Source: Prochlorococcus sp. AG-347-J20 (GTDB lineage: Bacteria; Cyanobacteriota; Cyanobacteriia; PCC-6307; Cyanobiaceae). Taken from it: a DNA stretch of 64,000 nt. Both the position numbers and the translations under genes were made by a program. Positions within the stretch are counted from its first letter, which is position 1, and each line of letters opens with the position of its first letter. The notes under the pieces are model-generated. The model did not search any database, was not told where the DNA came from, and saw only the letters and a program-made list of their open reading frames with translations. The stretch covers positions 124,001 through 188,000 of the forward strand of contig QCBW01000001.1 in the NCBI GenBank assembly GCA_003281485.1, written 5' to 3'. Positions 31,788-42,852 of the stretch are shown here, one piece after another.

Positions 31788-33368
31788 ATGCATTCATTTT
31801 TAAAAAATAATGTTTTTTCAATTTCATTTGGTACTAGTCTAAGTAAATTAGCTGGATGTTTAAGACAAATATTTATTGCTGCTGCTTTTGGTATTGGCAC
31901 AACATACGATGCTTTTAATTATGCCTATATAATTCCAGGTTTTTTGCTCATAATCATTGGAGGGATTAACGGTCCTTTACATAATGCAGTAGTAGCAGTT
32001 CTAACTCCTCTTAATAAAAAAAATGGGGGGATTGTTCTAAGTCAAGTAAGCATAAAACTTTCAATATTATTATTAGGTTTAGCTTTATTGGTTTACTTCA
32101 ATTCAAGTTTATTGATTGAATTATTGGCCCCCAATTTAACTTACGAAGCTAAATCTATTGCCACTTACCAATTAAAAATACTTACACCTTGCATTCCATT
32201 ATCTGGATTTATAGGTTTAAGCTTTGGCGCTTTAAATTCCCGAAGAAAATTCTTTTTATCAAGTATAAGCCCTGCCATAACCAGCATAACTATTATTTTT
32301 TTTATTTTATTTAGTTTGATTTTCAACCAGGAAAATACATCTACAAATTTTCTTACTCATAAGGGATTACTAGCTTTTGCAACTTTGACAGGAACATTTA
32401 TTCAGTTTGTTGTTCAAATTTGGGAAATAAATAAAATTGGCCTATTTAGATTTAGTTCAACATTAAGGGTATTTAAGGATGAAGAGAGTAGGATTTTCAA
32501 ACTAATTATTCCAGCATCAATTTCTTCTGGCCTAAGTCAAATTAATGTTTTCATTGATATGTTTTTCGCTTCCAGTTTTCAAGGAGCAGCTTCTGGACTA
32601 GCTTATGGAAATTTTCTGATACAAGCCCCATTGGGCATATTATCCAACTCCTTAATTTTACCATTACTGCCAAAATTTTCTAAATTGAGAATGAATGAAG
32701 GCAAAAGAGGAATACAAAAAAAATTGATATCTGGAATAGAATACTGTTTCTTGACAACTATTTTTTTAACTGGGTTTTTCTTAACATTCAATAGCCAAAT
32801 TGTACAATTAGTTTTTCAAAGAGGAGCTTTTGATTACATAGCGACATTAAAAGTAAAGAATATATTAATTGCTTATTCGGTTGGCATACCTTTTTATCTC
32901 TATAGGGATTTATTAGTAAGAGCTTATTACTCAATAGAAAAAACAAACTTCCCTTTTAAGTTGTCATTTGCGGGAATAATATTTAATATTTTTTTTGATT
33001 GGTTTTTAATTGGTGCTCCAATCAAGAATTTTGGAAATCTTTCACCATATAATTTTGGAGTTGTTGGAATAATTTTATCATCAGTAATAGTCAACTTATT
33101 AGTTTCTATTTTGCTCTCTTTGAATCTGCGTAATGAAGATATCCATTTGCCAAACTTTAATTTATTGAAGAAAATTACCCTTATGTCATTAGCCGCATTT
33201 ATAGATAGTGCAATTTGTTTTACCATTCTCAAAATAACTAATAACTTTAATTCAAATATCGGAGAATTTTTAGTATTAATATTTGGATCTCTCACTTTTT
33301 TTATAATTTATTTTTTACTTACAAAATGCTTTAAAGTAAACAAATTTAAAGTTTACAAAAAGATTTAA
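31788..33368 (+). CDS. murJ: Lipid II flippase MurJ/MviN
   Basis: KLAGCLRQIFIAAAFGIGTTYDAFNYAYIIPGFL, about 14 hydrophobic segments, VFQRGAFD. Confidence 0.93.
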   Translation: MHSFLKNNVFSISFGTSLSKLAGCLRQIFIAAAFGIGTTYDAFNYAYIIPGFLLIIIGGINGPLHNAVVAVLTPLNKKNGGIVLSQVSIKLSILLLGLALLVYFNSSLLIELLAPNLTYEAKSIATYQLKILTPCIPLSGFIGLSFGALNSRRKFFLSSISPAITSITIIFFILFSLIFNQENTSTNFLTHKGLLAFATLTGTFIQFVVQIWEINKIGLFRFSSTLRVFKDEESRIFKLIIPASISSGLSQINVFIDMFFASSFQGAASGLAYGNFLIQAPLGILSNSLILPLLPKFSKLRMNEGKRGIQKKLISGIEYCFLTTIFLTGFFLTFNSQIVQLVFQRGAFDYIATLKVKNILIAYSVGIPFYLYRDLLVRAYYSIEKTNFPFKLSFAGIIFNIFFDWFLIGAPIKNFGNLSPYNFGVVGIILSSVIVNLLVSILLSLNLRNEDIHLPNFNLLKKITLMSLAAFIDSAICFTILKITNNFNSNIGEFLVLIFGSLTFFIIYFLLTKCFKVNKFKVYKKI

Positions 33369-33655
33369 TTATCAAAAAAACTTTCCAAAATCTCCTCTAA
33401 CTCTAGAATTTGTGAGGTAGTGATTAAATTAATAAGTGGAAAACTTTTAACACCATCACCTACATTTACATTTATCGCTTCCAAACTTATTTTTGCAGCT
33501 TTTAATGGACCTTGCTCTTTATTCCTAATACATTCGACAGCAAGAAGTCTTGAAAGGCCAGCATCTCCAAGATATAAATTCCACTTTTCTATTTTAATAA
33601 ATATTTTTTCTGAAATAATATTTTCTAAATCACTTATGAGTAGTTGAGATTCCAT
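33365..33655 (-). CDS. DUF3181-like cyanobacterial protein
   Basis: Compact 96-aa protein, IFIKIEKWNLYLGDAGLSRLLA pattern of DUF3181. Confidence 0.6.
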   Translation of the reverse strand: MESQLLISDLENIISEKIFIKIEKWNLYLGDAGLSRLLAVECIRNKEQGPLKAAKISLEAINVNVGDGVKSFPLINLITTSQILELEEILESFFDN

Positions 33656-33669
33656 AAATAAAAATTGAT

Positions 33670-33921
33670 TTAAGTTGATTGTTCTGCAGTGTCTTTAGGT
33701 TTTTTTATAATTACAAATAATAAATGGCTAGCCAAAAGAACTGTCCAGAAAATTGCAAAATTATTAAAAAAAGAGATTTCATATTTAATTTCTTTTAAAA
33801 GCCAGGTGCCACTAACAACTGCAGTAAATATCATGCAGTGAATAACAAAGTTTACTATTCGAGAAAAATGCTTATAGATGGGATCCTCTAAATCACCATT
33901 TCCGTACCACTTTATAGGCAT
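33670..33921 (-). CDS. Small 2-TM membrane protein
   Basis: 83-aa ORF, ATG start, MPIKWYGNGDLEDPIYKHFSRIVNFVIHC plus two hydrophobic helices. Confidence 0.65.
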   Translation of the reverse strand: MPIKWYGNGDLEDPIYKHFSRIVNFVIHCMIFTAVVSGTWLLKEIKYEISFFNNFAIFWTVLLASHLLFVIIKKPKDTAEQST

Positions 33922-34009
33922 ATTTAAAAAAAAGGATTGTTAATAATGGATATTTTACTCCAAATCTAGTTGACTAAGAGACCCTGAAACAGAGATATTA
34001 CATAATTAT

Positions 34010-34083
34010 GCGCCTGTAGCTCAGTGGATTAGAGCACCTGACTACGGATCAGGGTGTCGGGAGTTCGAATCTCTCCAGGCGCG
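34010..34083 (+). tRNA. tRNA-Arg (anticodon ACG)
   Basis: GCGCCTG/CAGGCGC acceptor, CCTGA-CTACGGA-TCAGG anticodon arm, TTCGAAT T-loop; no encoded CCA. Confidence 0.95.
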
Positions 34084-34161
34084 TTTTAAGATTATGAAAT
34101 ATTCTTTTTATATTTTTCTAAAAAATATCGTCTATATTGAGAGTATTACTTATCAAATTCA

Positions 34162-35433
34162 ATGAATATCCATCAAAATCTTAAAGAAAGTGATCCAGTA
34201 ATATTCAATTTTATCAACTCTGAAAAAAATAGACAGGAAACCCATCTTGAATTAATTGCAAGTGAAAATTTCGCATCAATTGCCGTCATGCAGGCTCAAG
34301 GATCCGTCCTTACCAATAAATACGCGGAGGGACTTCCTCAAAAAAGATATTACGGGGGATGTGAATTTGTTGATGAAATCGAAGAATTAGCTATCCAGAG
34401 AGCAAAAAAATTATTTAATGCAAGTTGGGCTAATGTTCAACCTCATAGTGGAGCACAAGCAAATGCCGCTGTTTTTCTGAGTCTTCTTAAACCTGGCGAC
34501 ACAATTATGGGGATGGATTTATCTCATGGTGGGCACCTTACTCATGGATCTCCAGTAAATATGAGTGGCAAGTGGTTCAATGCAGTTCACTATGGGGTAA
34601 ATAAAGAAACTAGTGAGTTGAATTTTGATGAAATAAGAGAGATAGCATTAAAAACAAAACCAAAATTAATTATATGTGGGTATTCCGCTTATCCAAGAAC
34701 AATAGATTTTGAATCATTTAGAAATATTGCAGATGAAGTTGGTGCTTTCTTAATGGCTGATATTGCACACATCGCTGGACTCGTAGCAAGTAAACTTCAC
34801 CCAAACCCAATACCTCATTGTGATGTAGTAACTACAACTACTCATAAGACATTAAGAGGGCCTAGAGGAGGACTTATACTGTGCAAAGATGAAGAATTTG
34901 GAAAGAAATTTGATAAATCCGTTTTCCCTGGAACTCAGGGTGGTCCTCTTGAACACATTATTGCCGCCAAAGCAGTTGCATTCGGAGAAGCCTTGGAGTC
35001 AGATTTCGTTAATTACTCCCAACAAGTAATAAAAAATGCTAAAGTTTTAGCCTCAACTTTAATAAGCAGGGGAATTGATATTGTAAGTGGAGGTACTGAT
35101 AATCACATCGTTTTACTTGATTTAAGAAGTATCAATATGACTGGTAAAATTGCTGACCTGCTAGTAAGTGAAGTAAATATAACGGCAAACAAAAATACTG
35201 TCCCATTTGATCCTGAATCACCTTTTGTGACCAGCGGACTTAGGTTGGGAACTGCTGCTTTAACTACAAGAGGTTTTAATGAGAGTGCTTTTGTTGAAGT
35301 TGGCGAAATTATTGCTGATCGATTACTTAATCCGAACGATGCTCTGATTGAAAGTCAATGTAAGAAAAGAGTATTAACCCTTTGCAATCATTTTCCTCTT
35401 TATGAAGGCAAACTTGAAGCATCAATTAAATGA
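34162..35433 (+). CDS. glyA: Serine hydroxymethyltransferase
   Basis: [44 protein letters not shown] (PLP Lys). Confidence 0.98.
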   Translation: MNIHQNLKESDPVIFNFINSEKNRQETHLELIASENFASIAVMQAQGSVLTNKYAEGLPQKRYYGGCEFVDEIEELAIQRAKKLFNASWANVQPHSGAQANAAVFLSLLKPGDTIMGMDLSHGGHLTHGSPVNMSGKWFNAVHYGVNKETSELNFDEIREIALKTKPKLIICGYSAYPRTIDFESFRNIADEVGAFLMADIAHIAGLVASKLHPNPIPHCDVVTTTTHKTLRGPRGGLILCKDEEFGKKFDKSVFPGTQGGPLEHIIAAKAVAFGEALESDFVNYSQQVIKNAKVLASTLISRGIDIVSGGTDNHIVLLDLRSINMTGKIADLLVSEVNITANKNTVPFDPESPFVTSGLRLGTAALTTRGFNESAFVEVGEIIADRLLNPNDALIESQCKKRVLTLCNHFPLYEGKLEASIK

Positions 35434-36704
35434 GTCCTAATTCCAAGGGAGTTGAAATTCTTTCTATTGGAACGGAACTACTTCTAGGAAATATTATAAA
35501 TACAAATGCTCAATGGATCTCTGAGCAGTTGTCTCAATTAGGCTTAAATCACTTTAGGCAAACAACTGTAGGTGACAATTGTGATCGAATTATAAAAGTA
35601 ATACAAGAAATATCTAAAAGAAGTAATCTTCTAATCATTACGGGCGGCTTGGGACCCACCCCAGATGACTTAACTACTGAAGCAATAGCCAAAACTTTTA
35701 ACGTATCTCTTTATGAAAAACCTTACCTATGGGATGAAATTAAACAAAAACTTTCAAACTCAAAACCCCAAGACGACTCCTCTAGCTTAAGAAAACAATG
35801 TTTCTTCCCAAAAAATGCTCAAATAATTAATAACCCTAGGGGCACTGCACCAGGAATGATATGGGAACCAATAAAAGGATTTACTATTCTTACTTTCCCT
35901 GGAGTACCAAGTGAAATGAAAACAATGTGGAAAGAAACGGCTATTCACTTCATTACCACAAGATTCTCAGATGGTTATTCCTTCTTTTCAAATACTCTAA
36001 AATTTGCAGGAATTGGAGAATCCAGCGTAGCAGAAAAAATTGATGATCTATTAAATCTTAAAAACCCGACTGTTGCTCCATATGCAAATTTAGGAGAAGT
36101 AAAACTCAGAATTACAGCTAGAGCAAAGAATGAAGTAGATGCAAAGAATATTATTCAACCTGTAAAAGAAAAATTAAAAAAAAAGTTTTCAAAATTTATT
36201 TTTGGAGAAGATAACGATACTCTTTCTAGCGTTTTAATAAAAGAATTAGCAAAAAGGAACCAAACTATAGTTTTTGCTGAATCTTGTACTGGAGGGCTTC
36301 TATCCTCATCCATCACATCGATATCAGGTTCCTCTCAAGTTTTTCAAGGAAGTATAATTTCCTATAGTAATAAGCTTAAAAATTCATTATTAAATATTTC
36401 AGAAGATAATCTGCAAAAATACGGAGCTGTTTCTGAAGAGGTTTGTGAAGCTATGGCAATTAATGTCAAAGAAAAATTAGATGCAGATTGGGCAATAGCG
36501 ATCAGTGGAATTGCTGGTCCTAATGGAGGTAGTCAAGAAAAACCTGTCGGATTAGTCTACATTTCGATTTCAGGACCAAATAATAATATTACTAATATCA
36601 AAAAAATTTTTAACTCAACCAGAAATAGAACAGAAATTCAAACACTAAGTGTAAATGTGTGTTTAAACAGTCTCAGATTAATCCTATTATCAAGTAGTAA
36701 GTAA
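35430..36704 (+). CDS. cinA: CinA-like protein
   Basis: [50 protein letters not shown]; 4-nt overlap with glyA. Confidence 0.95.
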   Translation: MSPNSKGVEILSIGTELLLGNIINTNAQWISEQLSQLGLNHFRQTTVGDNCDRIIKVIQEISKRSNLLIITGGLGPTPDDLTTEAIAKTFNVSLYEKPYLWDEIKQKLSNSKPQDDSSSLRKQCFFPKNAQIINNPRGTAPGMIWEPIKGFTILTFPGVPSEMKTMWKETAIHFITTRFSDGYSFFSNTLKFAGIGESSVAEKIDDLLNLKNPTVAPYANLGEVKLRITARAKNEVDAKNIIQPVKEKLKKKFSKFIFGEDNDTLSSVLIKELAKRNQTIVFAESCTGGLLSSSITSISGSSQVFQGSIISYSNKLKNSLLNISEDNLQKYGAVSEEVCEAMAINVKEKLDADWAIAISGIAGPNGGSQEKPVGLVYISISGPNNNITNIKKIFNSTRNRTEIQTLSVNVCLNSLRLILLSSSK

Positions 36705-36717
36705 CTATTTTTACCAA

Positions 36718-38127
36718 TTGAGTCAAGATACCTTATTTGATAAAGTTTGGGATTTACACAAAGTTTCTAGTCTTCCTGGTGGCTCAGATCAAATTTTTAT
36801 TGGTCTTCACCTCATACATGAAGTAACAAGTCCTCAAGCATTTGGTGCTTTAAAAGACAAAAATTTAAAAGTAAAATTCCCTAATAGAACTGTAGCTACA
36901 GTTGATCATATTGTTCCCACAGATAATCAAAGCAGACCTTTTAAAGATAATCTTGCAGAGCAAATGATTGAAACACTTGAGAAAAACTGCTTACAACACA
37001 AAATAAGATTTTTTAATATTGGCAGTGGAAATCAAGGTATTGTACATGTAGTAGCCCCAGAGTTGGGATTAACGCAACCTGGAATGACAATCGCTTGTGG
37101 AGATTCACATACTTCAACTCATGGAGCTTTTGGTTCAATTGCTTTTGGGATAGGTACAAGTCAAGTAAGAGATGTTCTTGCCACCCAAACTATAGCCATG
37201 AACAAATTAAAGGTAAGGCAGATATGGTGTGAAAATAAATTATCCCATGGCGTTTACGCTAAGGATTTAATACTAAATATTATAAATAAACTTGGTGTTA
37301 AGGCTGGAGTTGGTTTTGCGTATGAATTCGCAGGGCCAGCAATAAAAGCATTATCAATGGAAGAAAGGATGACTATATGCAATATGTCTATTGAAGGCGG
37401 GGCTAGATGCGGCTATATAAACCCTGATGAAAAGACTTTTAATTACATTAGAAATAAATTATGCGCTCCGAAAAATGAATCTTGGGATAAAGCTCTTTTA
37501 TGGTGGAAATCACTAAAAAGCGATAAAAATTCTATTTATGATGATGTAATTAAATTAGATGCTTCAAAAATTGAACCGACCGTAACCTGGGGAATTACTC
37601 CCGGTCAAAGTGTAAGCGTCAATCAACAGATACCTCTTTTAGAAGAATTGTCCCAAAATGACCAACTTATTGCAAAAGAGGCTTATGAATATATGGGTTT
37701 TAACCCAGGTCAATCAATTAAAGATACTTCGGTTGATGTTTGTTTTATAGGAAGTTGCACCAATGGGAGAATCAGTGACTTGAGAGTAGCTGCTGCAATA
37801 TTAAAAGATAAAAAAATATCCAAGAAAGTAAAAGCATTCGTAGTTCCTGGTTCAGAAAAAGTGGCCACTGAAGCAAAACAAGAAGGTCTTGATAAGATCT
37901 TTATAGATTCTGGATTTCAATGGAGAGAGCCAGGCTGTTCAATGTGTTTGGCTATGAATTCAGATAAACTAATTGGTAATCAAGTTAGTGCTAGTTCTAG
38001 CAATAGAAACTTTAAAGGCAGGCAGGGATCTCCAAATGGAAGAACACTGCTGATGAGTCCGGCAATGGTTGCTGCTGCTGCAATTGAAGGCAAAGTAAGT
38101 GACGTTCGAGAATTTATTGACAAATGA
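36718..38127 (+). CDS. leuC: 3-isopropylmalate dehydratase large subunit
   Basis: [56 protein letters not shown] start. Confidence 0.97.
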   Translation: MSQDTLFDKVWDLHKVSSLPGGSDQIFIGLHLIHEVTSPQAFGALKDKNLKVKFPNRTVATVDHIVPTDNQSRPFKDNLAEQMIETLEKNCLQHKIRFFNIGSGNQGIVHVVAPELGLTQPGMTIACGDSHTSTHGAFGSIAFGIGTSQVRDVLATQTIAMNKLKVRQIWCENKLSHGVYAKDLILNIINKLGVKAGVGFAYEFAGPAIKALSMEERMTICNMSIEGGARCGYINPDEKTFNYIRNKLCAPKNESWDKALLWWKSLKSDKNSIYDDVIKLDASKIEPTVTWGITPGQSVSVNQQIPLLEELSQNDQLIAKEAYEYMGFNPGQSIKDTSVDVCFIGSCTNGRISDLRVAAAILKDKKISKKVKAFVVPGSEKVATEAKQEGLDKIFIDSGFQWREPGCSMCLAMNSDKLIGNQVSASSSNRNFKGRQGSPNGRTLLMSPAMVAAAAIEGKVSDVREFIDK

Positions 38128-38744
38128 AATCAAATTTGATCTTACCTACTGGAAAAATTTCTCAGATAAGAGGGAAATGCATCTCATTAATTGGCAACGA
38201 CATTGATACTGATCGAATAATTCCTGCTCGTTTCTTAAAGTGTGTTAATTTTGATTCATTGGGCAAATTTGTTTTTGAAGACGATAGAAAAACCTTAAAG
38301 GGAATGCATCCTCTAGATCTTGAGGAAAACAAAGATGCCTCAATTCTCATTGTTAATAGCAATTTCGGATGCGGTTCAAGCAGAGAACATGCTCCCCAGG
38401 CACTTATGAGATGGGGTATAAAAGGAATAATAGGAGAAAGTTTTGCAGAAATTTTTTATAGCAATTGTATTGCTATTGGAATTCCTTGTTTTACTCTTTC
38501 TAAAAAATCAATACAAGTTCTTCAAAAAAAGAACAATAATAAAATTTTATTTTTAGAAATTGATCTAAAAAATTCTATAGCTAAATCAAAAAACTTAATT
38601 CTTGATCTTGGGATTAAGGAAAGTACAAAAAAGATGTTTTTATCAGGAGATTGGGATGCTACTTCTAACTTACTAAAAAATTCAAGTTTAGTTGAGAAAA
38701 AGCTTAAAGAACTACCATATATAAGATTTAACGCTGAAAGTTAA
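38124..38744 (+). CDS. leuD: 3-isopropylmalate dehydratase small subunit
   Basis: [34 protein letters not shown]; 4-nt overlap with leuC. Confidence 0.97.
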   Translation: MKSNLILPTGKISQIRGKCISLIGNDIDTDRIIPARFLKCVNFDSLGKFVFEDDRKTLKGMHPLDLEENKDASILIVNSNFGCGSSREHAPQALMRWGIKGIIGESFAEIFYSNCIAIGIPCFTLSKKSIQVLQKKNNNKILFLEIDLKNSIAKSKNLILDLGIKESTKKMFLSGDWDATSNLLKNSSLVEKKLKELPYIRFNAES

Positions 38745-38824
38745 TAACTTTAAAGGGAATTTGAAATTTAGAAGAATATCATTTCAAGAATTTTTATTTT
38801 ATAAATTCAGAAAATTATAAGAGA

Positions 38825-38953
38825 TTAATCCTGGGGGCTTTCTAAATCTTTTCTATTAGGTGTTCTAGTAGGATCACTCGCTAAAAATCCGAAAAGGAAG
38901 ATTCCTACAAAGAAAAAAACAATAGTGTATACAGAAATTTTTAAGGCAAGCAT
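38825..38953 (-). CDS. psbI: Photosystem II reaction center protein I
   Basis: Read directly (not in ORF track): [42 protein letters not shown], 42 aa. Confidence 0.96.
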
Positions 38954-39064
38954 GGAGTTTTCGAGTGCTAACAGATTTATATCTTATTAAATTTATATTT
39001 AATTTATGGTAAAAGGTTTACTTTTTGTATTTTTGGAAAATTTTGAAATACTTTAATAAAAAGG

Positions 39065-39217
39065 TTAATCATCATGATCATCCCAAGGATCTGTCAGCTT
39101 TGCAGCTTTAGGGCCGAATGCAGTCCAAAGACCAAATCCAGTTAAAGCTAGAAGTAATGCCAGAATAGTTACTGCTATAGAAACTGCAGGATCTGGAGCG
39201 GATGATAAAGTTTGCAT
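39065..39217 (-). CDS. psbN: PsbN protein
   Basis: Read directly (not in ORF track): MQTLSSAPDPAVSIAVTILALLLALTGFGLWTAFGPKAAKLTDPWDDHDD, 50 aa. Confidence 0.95.
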   Translation of the reverse strand: MQTLSSAPDPAVSIAVTILALLLALTGFGLWTAFGPKAAKLTDPWDDHDD

Positions 39218-39245
39218 CAATTTTGCTAAGTTTGTAAACAAATTA

Positions 39246-39263
39246 TGTATAAGTTCTTATACA
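39246..39263. promoter_or_regulatory. 18-bp palindrome in the divergent psbN/psbH intergenic region
   Basis: TGTATAAG-TT-CTTATACA; carries TATACA (-10-like) on both strands. Confidence 0.5.
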
Positions 39264-39297
39264 ATAGCGAAATAATATTCGATTTAGTGTATTCAAC

Positions 39298-39498
39298 ATG
39301 GGCCAAAAAACAGCATTAGGAAGCCTCTTAAAAGCAATTGGAAATTCAGGGCAAGGAAAAGTTGTACCTGGTTGGGGTGCAGTCCCTATCATGACAGTCA
39401 TAGGTTTATTACTTCTTGTATTTTTAGTAATTCTTCTACAAATCTACAACCAATCTTTACTACTACAAGGCTTTTCGGTAGATTGGAACGGAAACTGA
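39298..39498 (+). CDS. psbH: Photosystem II reaction center protein H
   Basis: [56 protein letters not shown]. Confidence 0.96.
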   Translation: MGQKTALGSLLKAIGNSGQGKVVPGWGAVPIMTVIGLLLLVFLVILLQIYNQSLLLQGFSVDWNGN

Positions 39499-39629
39499 AC
39501 TTCTGAAATCTTTAGTAAATTTTTAATATGAAAACTTCTGAAATTTTCTGGAGTTTGGATTTTTATTTTTGGGTAAAGTTTAGTTAAATATTTATAATTC
39601 TAAATGAAAAAAAAATTTAGAAATAAATT

Positions 39630-40232
39630 ATGAATGAAGTATATTTAGTAGGTTTGGGTAATCCTGGTAAAAAATACTTAAATACTAGACATAATATTGG
39701 TTTTATATTGCTTGAAAATCTCTCAAAAAAATATAACTCAAATTTTTTATTAAAGGATAAGCTCAAAAGTTTATGCTCAGAATTCAAAATAAATGATTCC
39801 ACTTACAGGTTATTTTTGCCAAATACCTATATGAATAATAGTGGCGAAGCTGTCCGAGCAATAGTTGATTGGTACAAAATTAATTTAGATCAAATTTTCA
39901 TAATAGTCGATGATGTAGATCTCCCCCTCGGAAAAATAAGATTTAGGAAAAAAGGGAGTTCAGGGGGGCATAATGGGCTAAAAAACATCATCGAAAATTT
40001 GCAAACTCAAAACTTTAACAGAATAAGAATAGGTATAGGGTTACCTCCATCAATTAAAGGAACAAATAATTTCAATACTATTTCTCACGTATTAGGTAAT
40101 ATTTCTCAAGAAGAAAAATCAATATTGGAAAAAGTCTACAAAAGGGTAATAGATTCTCTCGAAGAACTTCATACTAAAAAAGAGGAATTTATAATAAATG
40201 AATTAAATTCTTTTCATAAAGACCAAATTTAA
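39630..40232 (+). CDS. pth: Peptidyl-tRNA hydrolase
   Basis: LVGLGNPGKKYLNTRHNIGF, PNTYMNNSGEAV, KKGSSGGHNGLKNI. Confidence 0.96.
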   Translation: MNEVYLVGLGNPGKKYLNTRHNIGFILLENLSKKYNSNFLLKDKLKSLCSEFKINDSTYRLFLPNTYMNNSGEAVRAIVDWYKINLDQIFIIVDDVDLPLGKIRFRKKGSSGGHNGLKNIIENLQTQNFNRIRIGIGLPPSIKGTNNFNTISHVLGNISQEEKSILEKVYKRVIDSLEELHTKKEEFIINELNSFHKDQI

Positions 40233-40235
40233 CAA

Positions 40236-40493
40236 ATGCTGTCGAAACCAGAAACAATAGCCTATTTAAGTATTAAAGAATATTGCTTTTCAAAAAAGCA
40301 AATTAAGGGAGTTGTTGAAGCTAGTCAATTTAAATGGAATTTTACATGGGCCTTTAATAAAGGATCATTATTAATGAGTCCTTCTTTAGGAAGAGCATTA
40401 ATTGAGGATGCGTTATTAAGATTTTTATTGAGAAAAGATTATGAATTAGAGGCGGGTAACCAATATAAGTTCACTATTTCAGCCAAGTTTTAA
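40236..40493 (+). CDS. DUF3146-like cyanobacterial protein
   Basis: 85 aa; GVVEASQFKWNFTWAFNKGSLLMSPSLGRALIEDALLRFL pattern. Confidence 0.65.
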   Translation: MLSKPETIAYLSIKEYCFSKKQIKGVVEASQFKWNFTWAFNKGSLLMSPSLGRALIEDALLRFLLRKDYELEAGNQYKFTISAKF

Positions 40494-40911
40494 CGTCTAT
40501 GTTTTGATGCAAAGAAAACTTTATTTTGCAATAATCCTCTAAAATTATTAAAGCAGATATAGCATCAAGATTTTTATTAAGAATAAAAACCTCTCTAGGG
40601 ATTAGAAACTTTAATCCACTAATTGGAAAAAGTTCAAAGTATCTAGCTTTGGCTCTAAAAGTAGTATTTTTTTCTTCAAAAGGTATTATTTCTTTTTTTA
40701 AAAATCCTAGCTTTTCTGAAATCTCTTTACAATATGTGCCGTTACCGATAATAATTTTTGATATTTCCTCAACACTATTTAAGTTTCTGACATAATCTCC
40801 AAGTAATTCACTTTTGATAATGATGGCTTCATAAACTTTTCTTTCACTTATTTCAGCTATCACTAAGCCACATTTACTTTTTCCGGGATCAATAGTAATT
40901 AATTTACCCAT
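40474..40911 (-). CDS. RuvC/RNase H-fold resolvase-like protein
   Basis: N-term LITIDPGKSKCGLVIAE (first catalytic Asp strand), IIIGNGTYCKEISEKLG, C-terminal LDAISALIILEDY. Confidence 0.75.
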   Translation of the reverse strand: MGKLITIDPGKSKCGLVIAEISERKVYEAIIIKSELLGDYVRNLNSVEEISKIIIGNGTYCKEISEKLGFLKKEIIPFEEKNTTFRAKARYFELFPISGLKFLIPREVFILNKNLDAISALIILEDYCKIKFSLHQNIDVKTWLK

Positions 40912-41877
40912 TTATGATGGTATCTTCAAAATATTAATTTCGACAAAAATAGGTTCTGCAGTTTTACTATCTCTTAAAGAAACTACTTCTAACTTGAATT
41001 TAATATTTTGATTTTCTTGAAGAAAGTCTTTAATTTTTTTTACAAAATTTCGATTAGTATTAATTTCAGTTACTTGTGAACCTTTTGATTTGATTTGATC
41101 TCTTGTTTCTATAAGTAATGATTTAATTTCTAAATTTATAGATTTAAGATTTAAATCACTCTTTTCCAAAATAGAGCTTGAAATAATTTCTCCTTCTCTG
41201 ACTATAAATTTATTTTCTAATAAATTAGGTGATACAAAAACATAATTATCTCCCTTCAGTACATTTGTTGCAGATTTAATTAATAAGATCCAATTACCTC
41301 CTCCATTAACCTTATCCTCAATGTTTCTGATATCACTAGGTTTCCACAAAAGAATATTTTTTGCTTCTTTATTAGTTGGGATAACAATTTTTCGAACAAA
41401 TTTATCAGCTTGATTAAAAATCTTTGCTAAGTCTAATTTCATATTTGAACTAGGATTAATCTCAGCAACAAATAAAGTTTGTTCTCTTTTAATAACAATA
41501 TTCCCTCTCCTAAATTCATTAATATTATTTTTTAATTGATTTAATTCCTTTTCTTTTTTAATTATTGTACCTTCAAGTTTCTTCCGCTCTTCTTGCAATG
41601 GTATGAGAGCCTTTTTACTTTCATCTAAAGTTTTCTGTAAAAAAGGGATATCAACAAAAAGTCTTTGTCTGAATTCTTCACTAACCAAAATCAATAAGCC
41701 TATTGATATTGAACTAATAAACCCCCCAGTGATTATCGTTATTATAGTTGCTGTTTTTTTCGGTCTTAATTTTAAGATACTAAATCTTGCTTTACCAATT
41801 TTTGTTCCAAGCAGATCACCAAATGGCGCAATTAATCCTCCTAGTAGTATTAAAAAGACGATTAAAATCCAAGCCAA
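40912..41877 (-). CDS. DUF3084 family membrane protein
   Basis: N-terminal TM, LGTKIGKARFSILKLRPKKTATIITIITG, coiled coil, C-terminal domain. Confidence 0.8.
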   Translation of the reverse strand: MAWILIVFLILLGGLIAPFGDLLGTKIGKARFSILKLRPKKTATIITIITGGFISSISIGLLILVSEEFRQRLFVDIPFLQKTLDESKKALIPLQEERKKLEGTIIKKEKELNQLKNNINEFRRGNIVIKREQTLFVAEINPSSNMKLDLAKIFNQADKFVRKIVIPTNKEAKNILLWKPSDIRNIEDKVNGGGNWILLIKSATNVLKGDNYVFVSPNLLENKFIVREGEIISSSILEKSDLNLKSINLEIKSLLIETRDQIKSKGSQVTEINTNRNFVKKIKDFLQENQNIKFKLEVVSLRDSKTAEPIFVEINILKIPS

Positions 41878-41915
41878 ACTTTTTATAAACTCAAGACATC
41901 ATAATTAATGATGAA

Positions 41916-42650
41916 TCAATTAAATCTTTTTGCAAGAGCAATAGGGTCAAATACTGTGATTTTTTTTCTTTCAATAGTAAGAAGCCCAGAATCCTTTAAG
42001 TCTCCTAGTAATCTTGTAATCGTAACTCTGGTTGAACCAATAGCTTCTGCAATTGCTTGATGTGAAAGCCTTAAATCTATAGTAATACCTTTTTCACTCG
42101 CTACTCCAAAGTCTCTGCAAAGAACCATTAAAAAGCTTACTAAACGAGAAGACATATCTCTATGTGTAAGAGTTTCTATCATTGTTTCAGTTTGAAGTAT
42201 CCTACTAGAAAGACCTTGCAATAGTAATAATCCTACTGAGGCATCTTCTTCAATCGCTTTTAAAACAGAATTGGCAGGTGCTGTTATCATTTCAACTCTT
42301 GTGAATGCTATGGCATGGTAGAAACGATCAGATCTATGACCTGTTAGAAGAGATAAAACACCAAAGAGACTATTCTCTCTCAAAAGAGCAACGGTTATCT
42401 CTTCCCCTGACTCATAAACTCTTGACAACCTAACCGCTCCTCTTCTTATCAGATAAACCCTTTCAGCAGGGTCCCCGGGGAAAAATATTGTTTTAGATCT
42501 CTCAACCATTTCTGTGCTTGCACCCTCTAAACCTTTAATTACTTCCATTAAAGTTCTATTGATTGGGAAGCGTTCTCCAACAGAGTTAATTTTACTTTGT
42601 CCTGACTGTTGTGGACTAAAGCGGCTGAATCCTCGGGAAGCAGGTATCAT
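41916..42650 (-). CDS. ntcA: Global nitrogen regulator NtcA
   Basis: Crp/Fnr family; [85 protein letters not shown]. Confidence 0.98.
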   Translation of the reverse strand: MIPASRGFSRFSPQQSGQSKINSVGERFPINRTLMEVIKGLEGASTEMVERSKTIFFPGDPAERVYLIRRGAVRLSRVYESGEEITVALLRENSLFGVLSLLTGHRSDRFYHAIAFTRVEMITAPANSVLKAIEEDASVGLLLLQGLSSRILQTETMIETLTHRDMSSRLVSFLMVLCRDFGVASEKGITIDLRLSHQAIAEAIGSTRVTITRLLGDLKDSGLLTIERKKITVFDPIALAKRFN

Positions 42651-42698
42651 AAATATCTTGACTATTAAAAAATTTAAGAAGACAACTTAAAATATCTT

Positions 42699-42712
42699 GT
42701 ATCAACAGTAAC
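42699..42712 (-). promoter_or_regulatory. Near-consensus NtcA site in the ntcA promoter
   Basis: - strand GTT-ACTGTTGA-TAC (one mismatch to GTAN8TAC), then 22 nt and TAAATT. Confidence 0.5.
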
Positions 42713-42852
42713 AAATCTCGATTCTTATAATTTTTTTTCTAGGAATTTTTTTAGTTAGTTTCAATTTTCTGGAAGTTTTTTTAAGTAAAATTACACTATA
42801 TGCAGTGTTATTAAATTCAAATTATACTTTATATAGTCAAGAAATTAAAATA

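Noticed and set aside
32927-33295. 122-aa ORF antisense to murJ
   Set aside because: Shadow ORF opposite hydrophobic MurJ coding sequence.
39498-39544. 12-nt direct repeat AACTTCTGAAAT (39498-39509, 39533-39544) after psbH; considered as a relic of tatA or a duplication
   Set aside because: Too short in AT-rich sequence; no TatA-like peptide readable in the psbH-pth gap.
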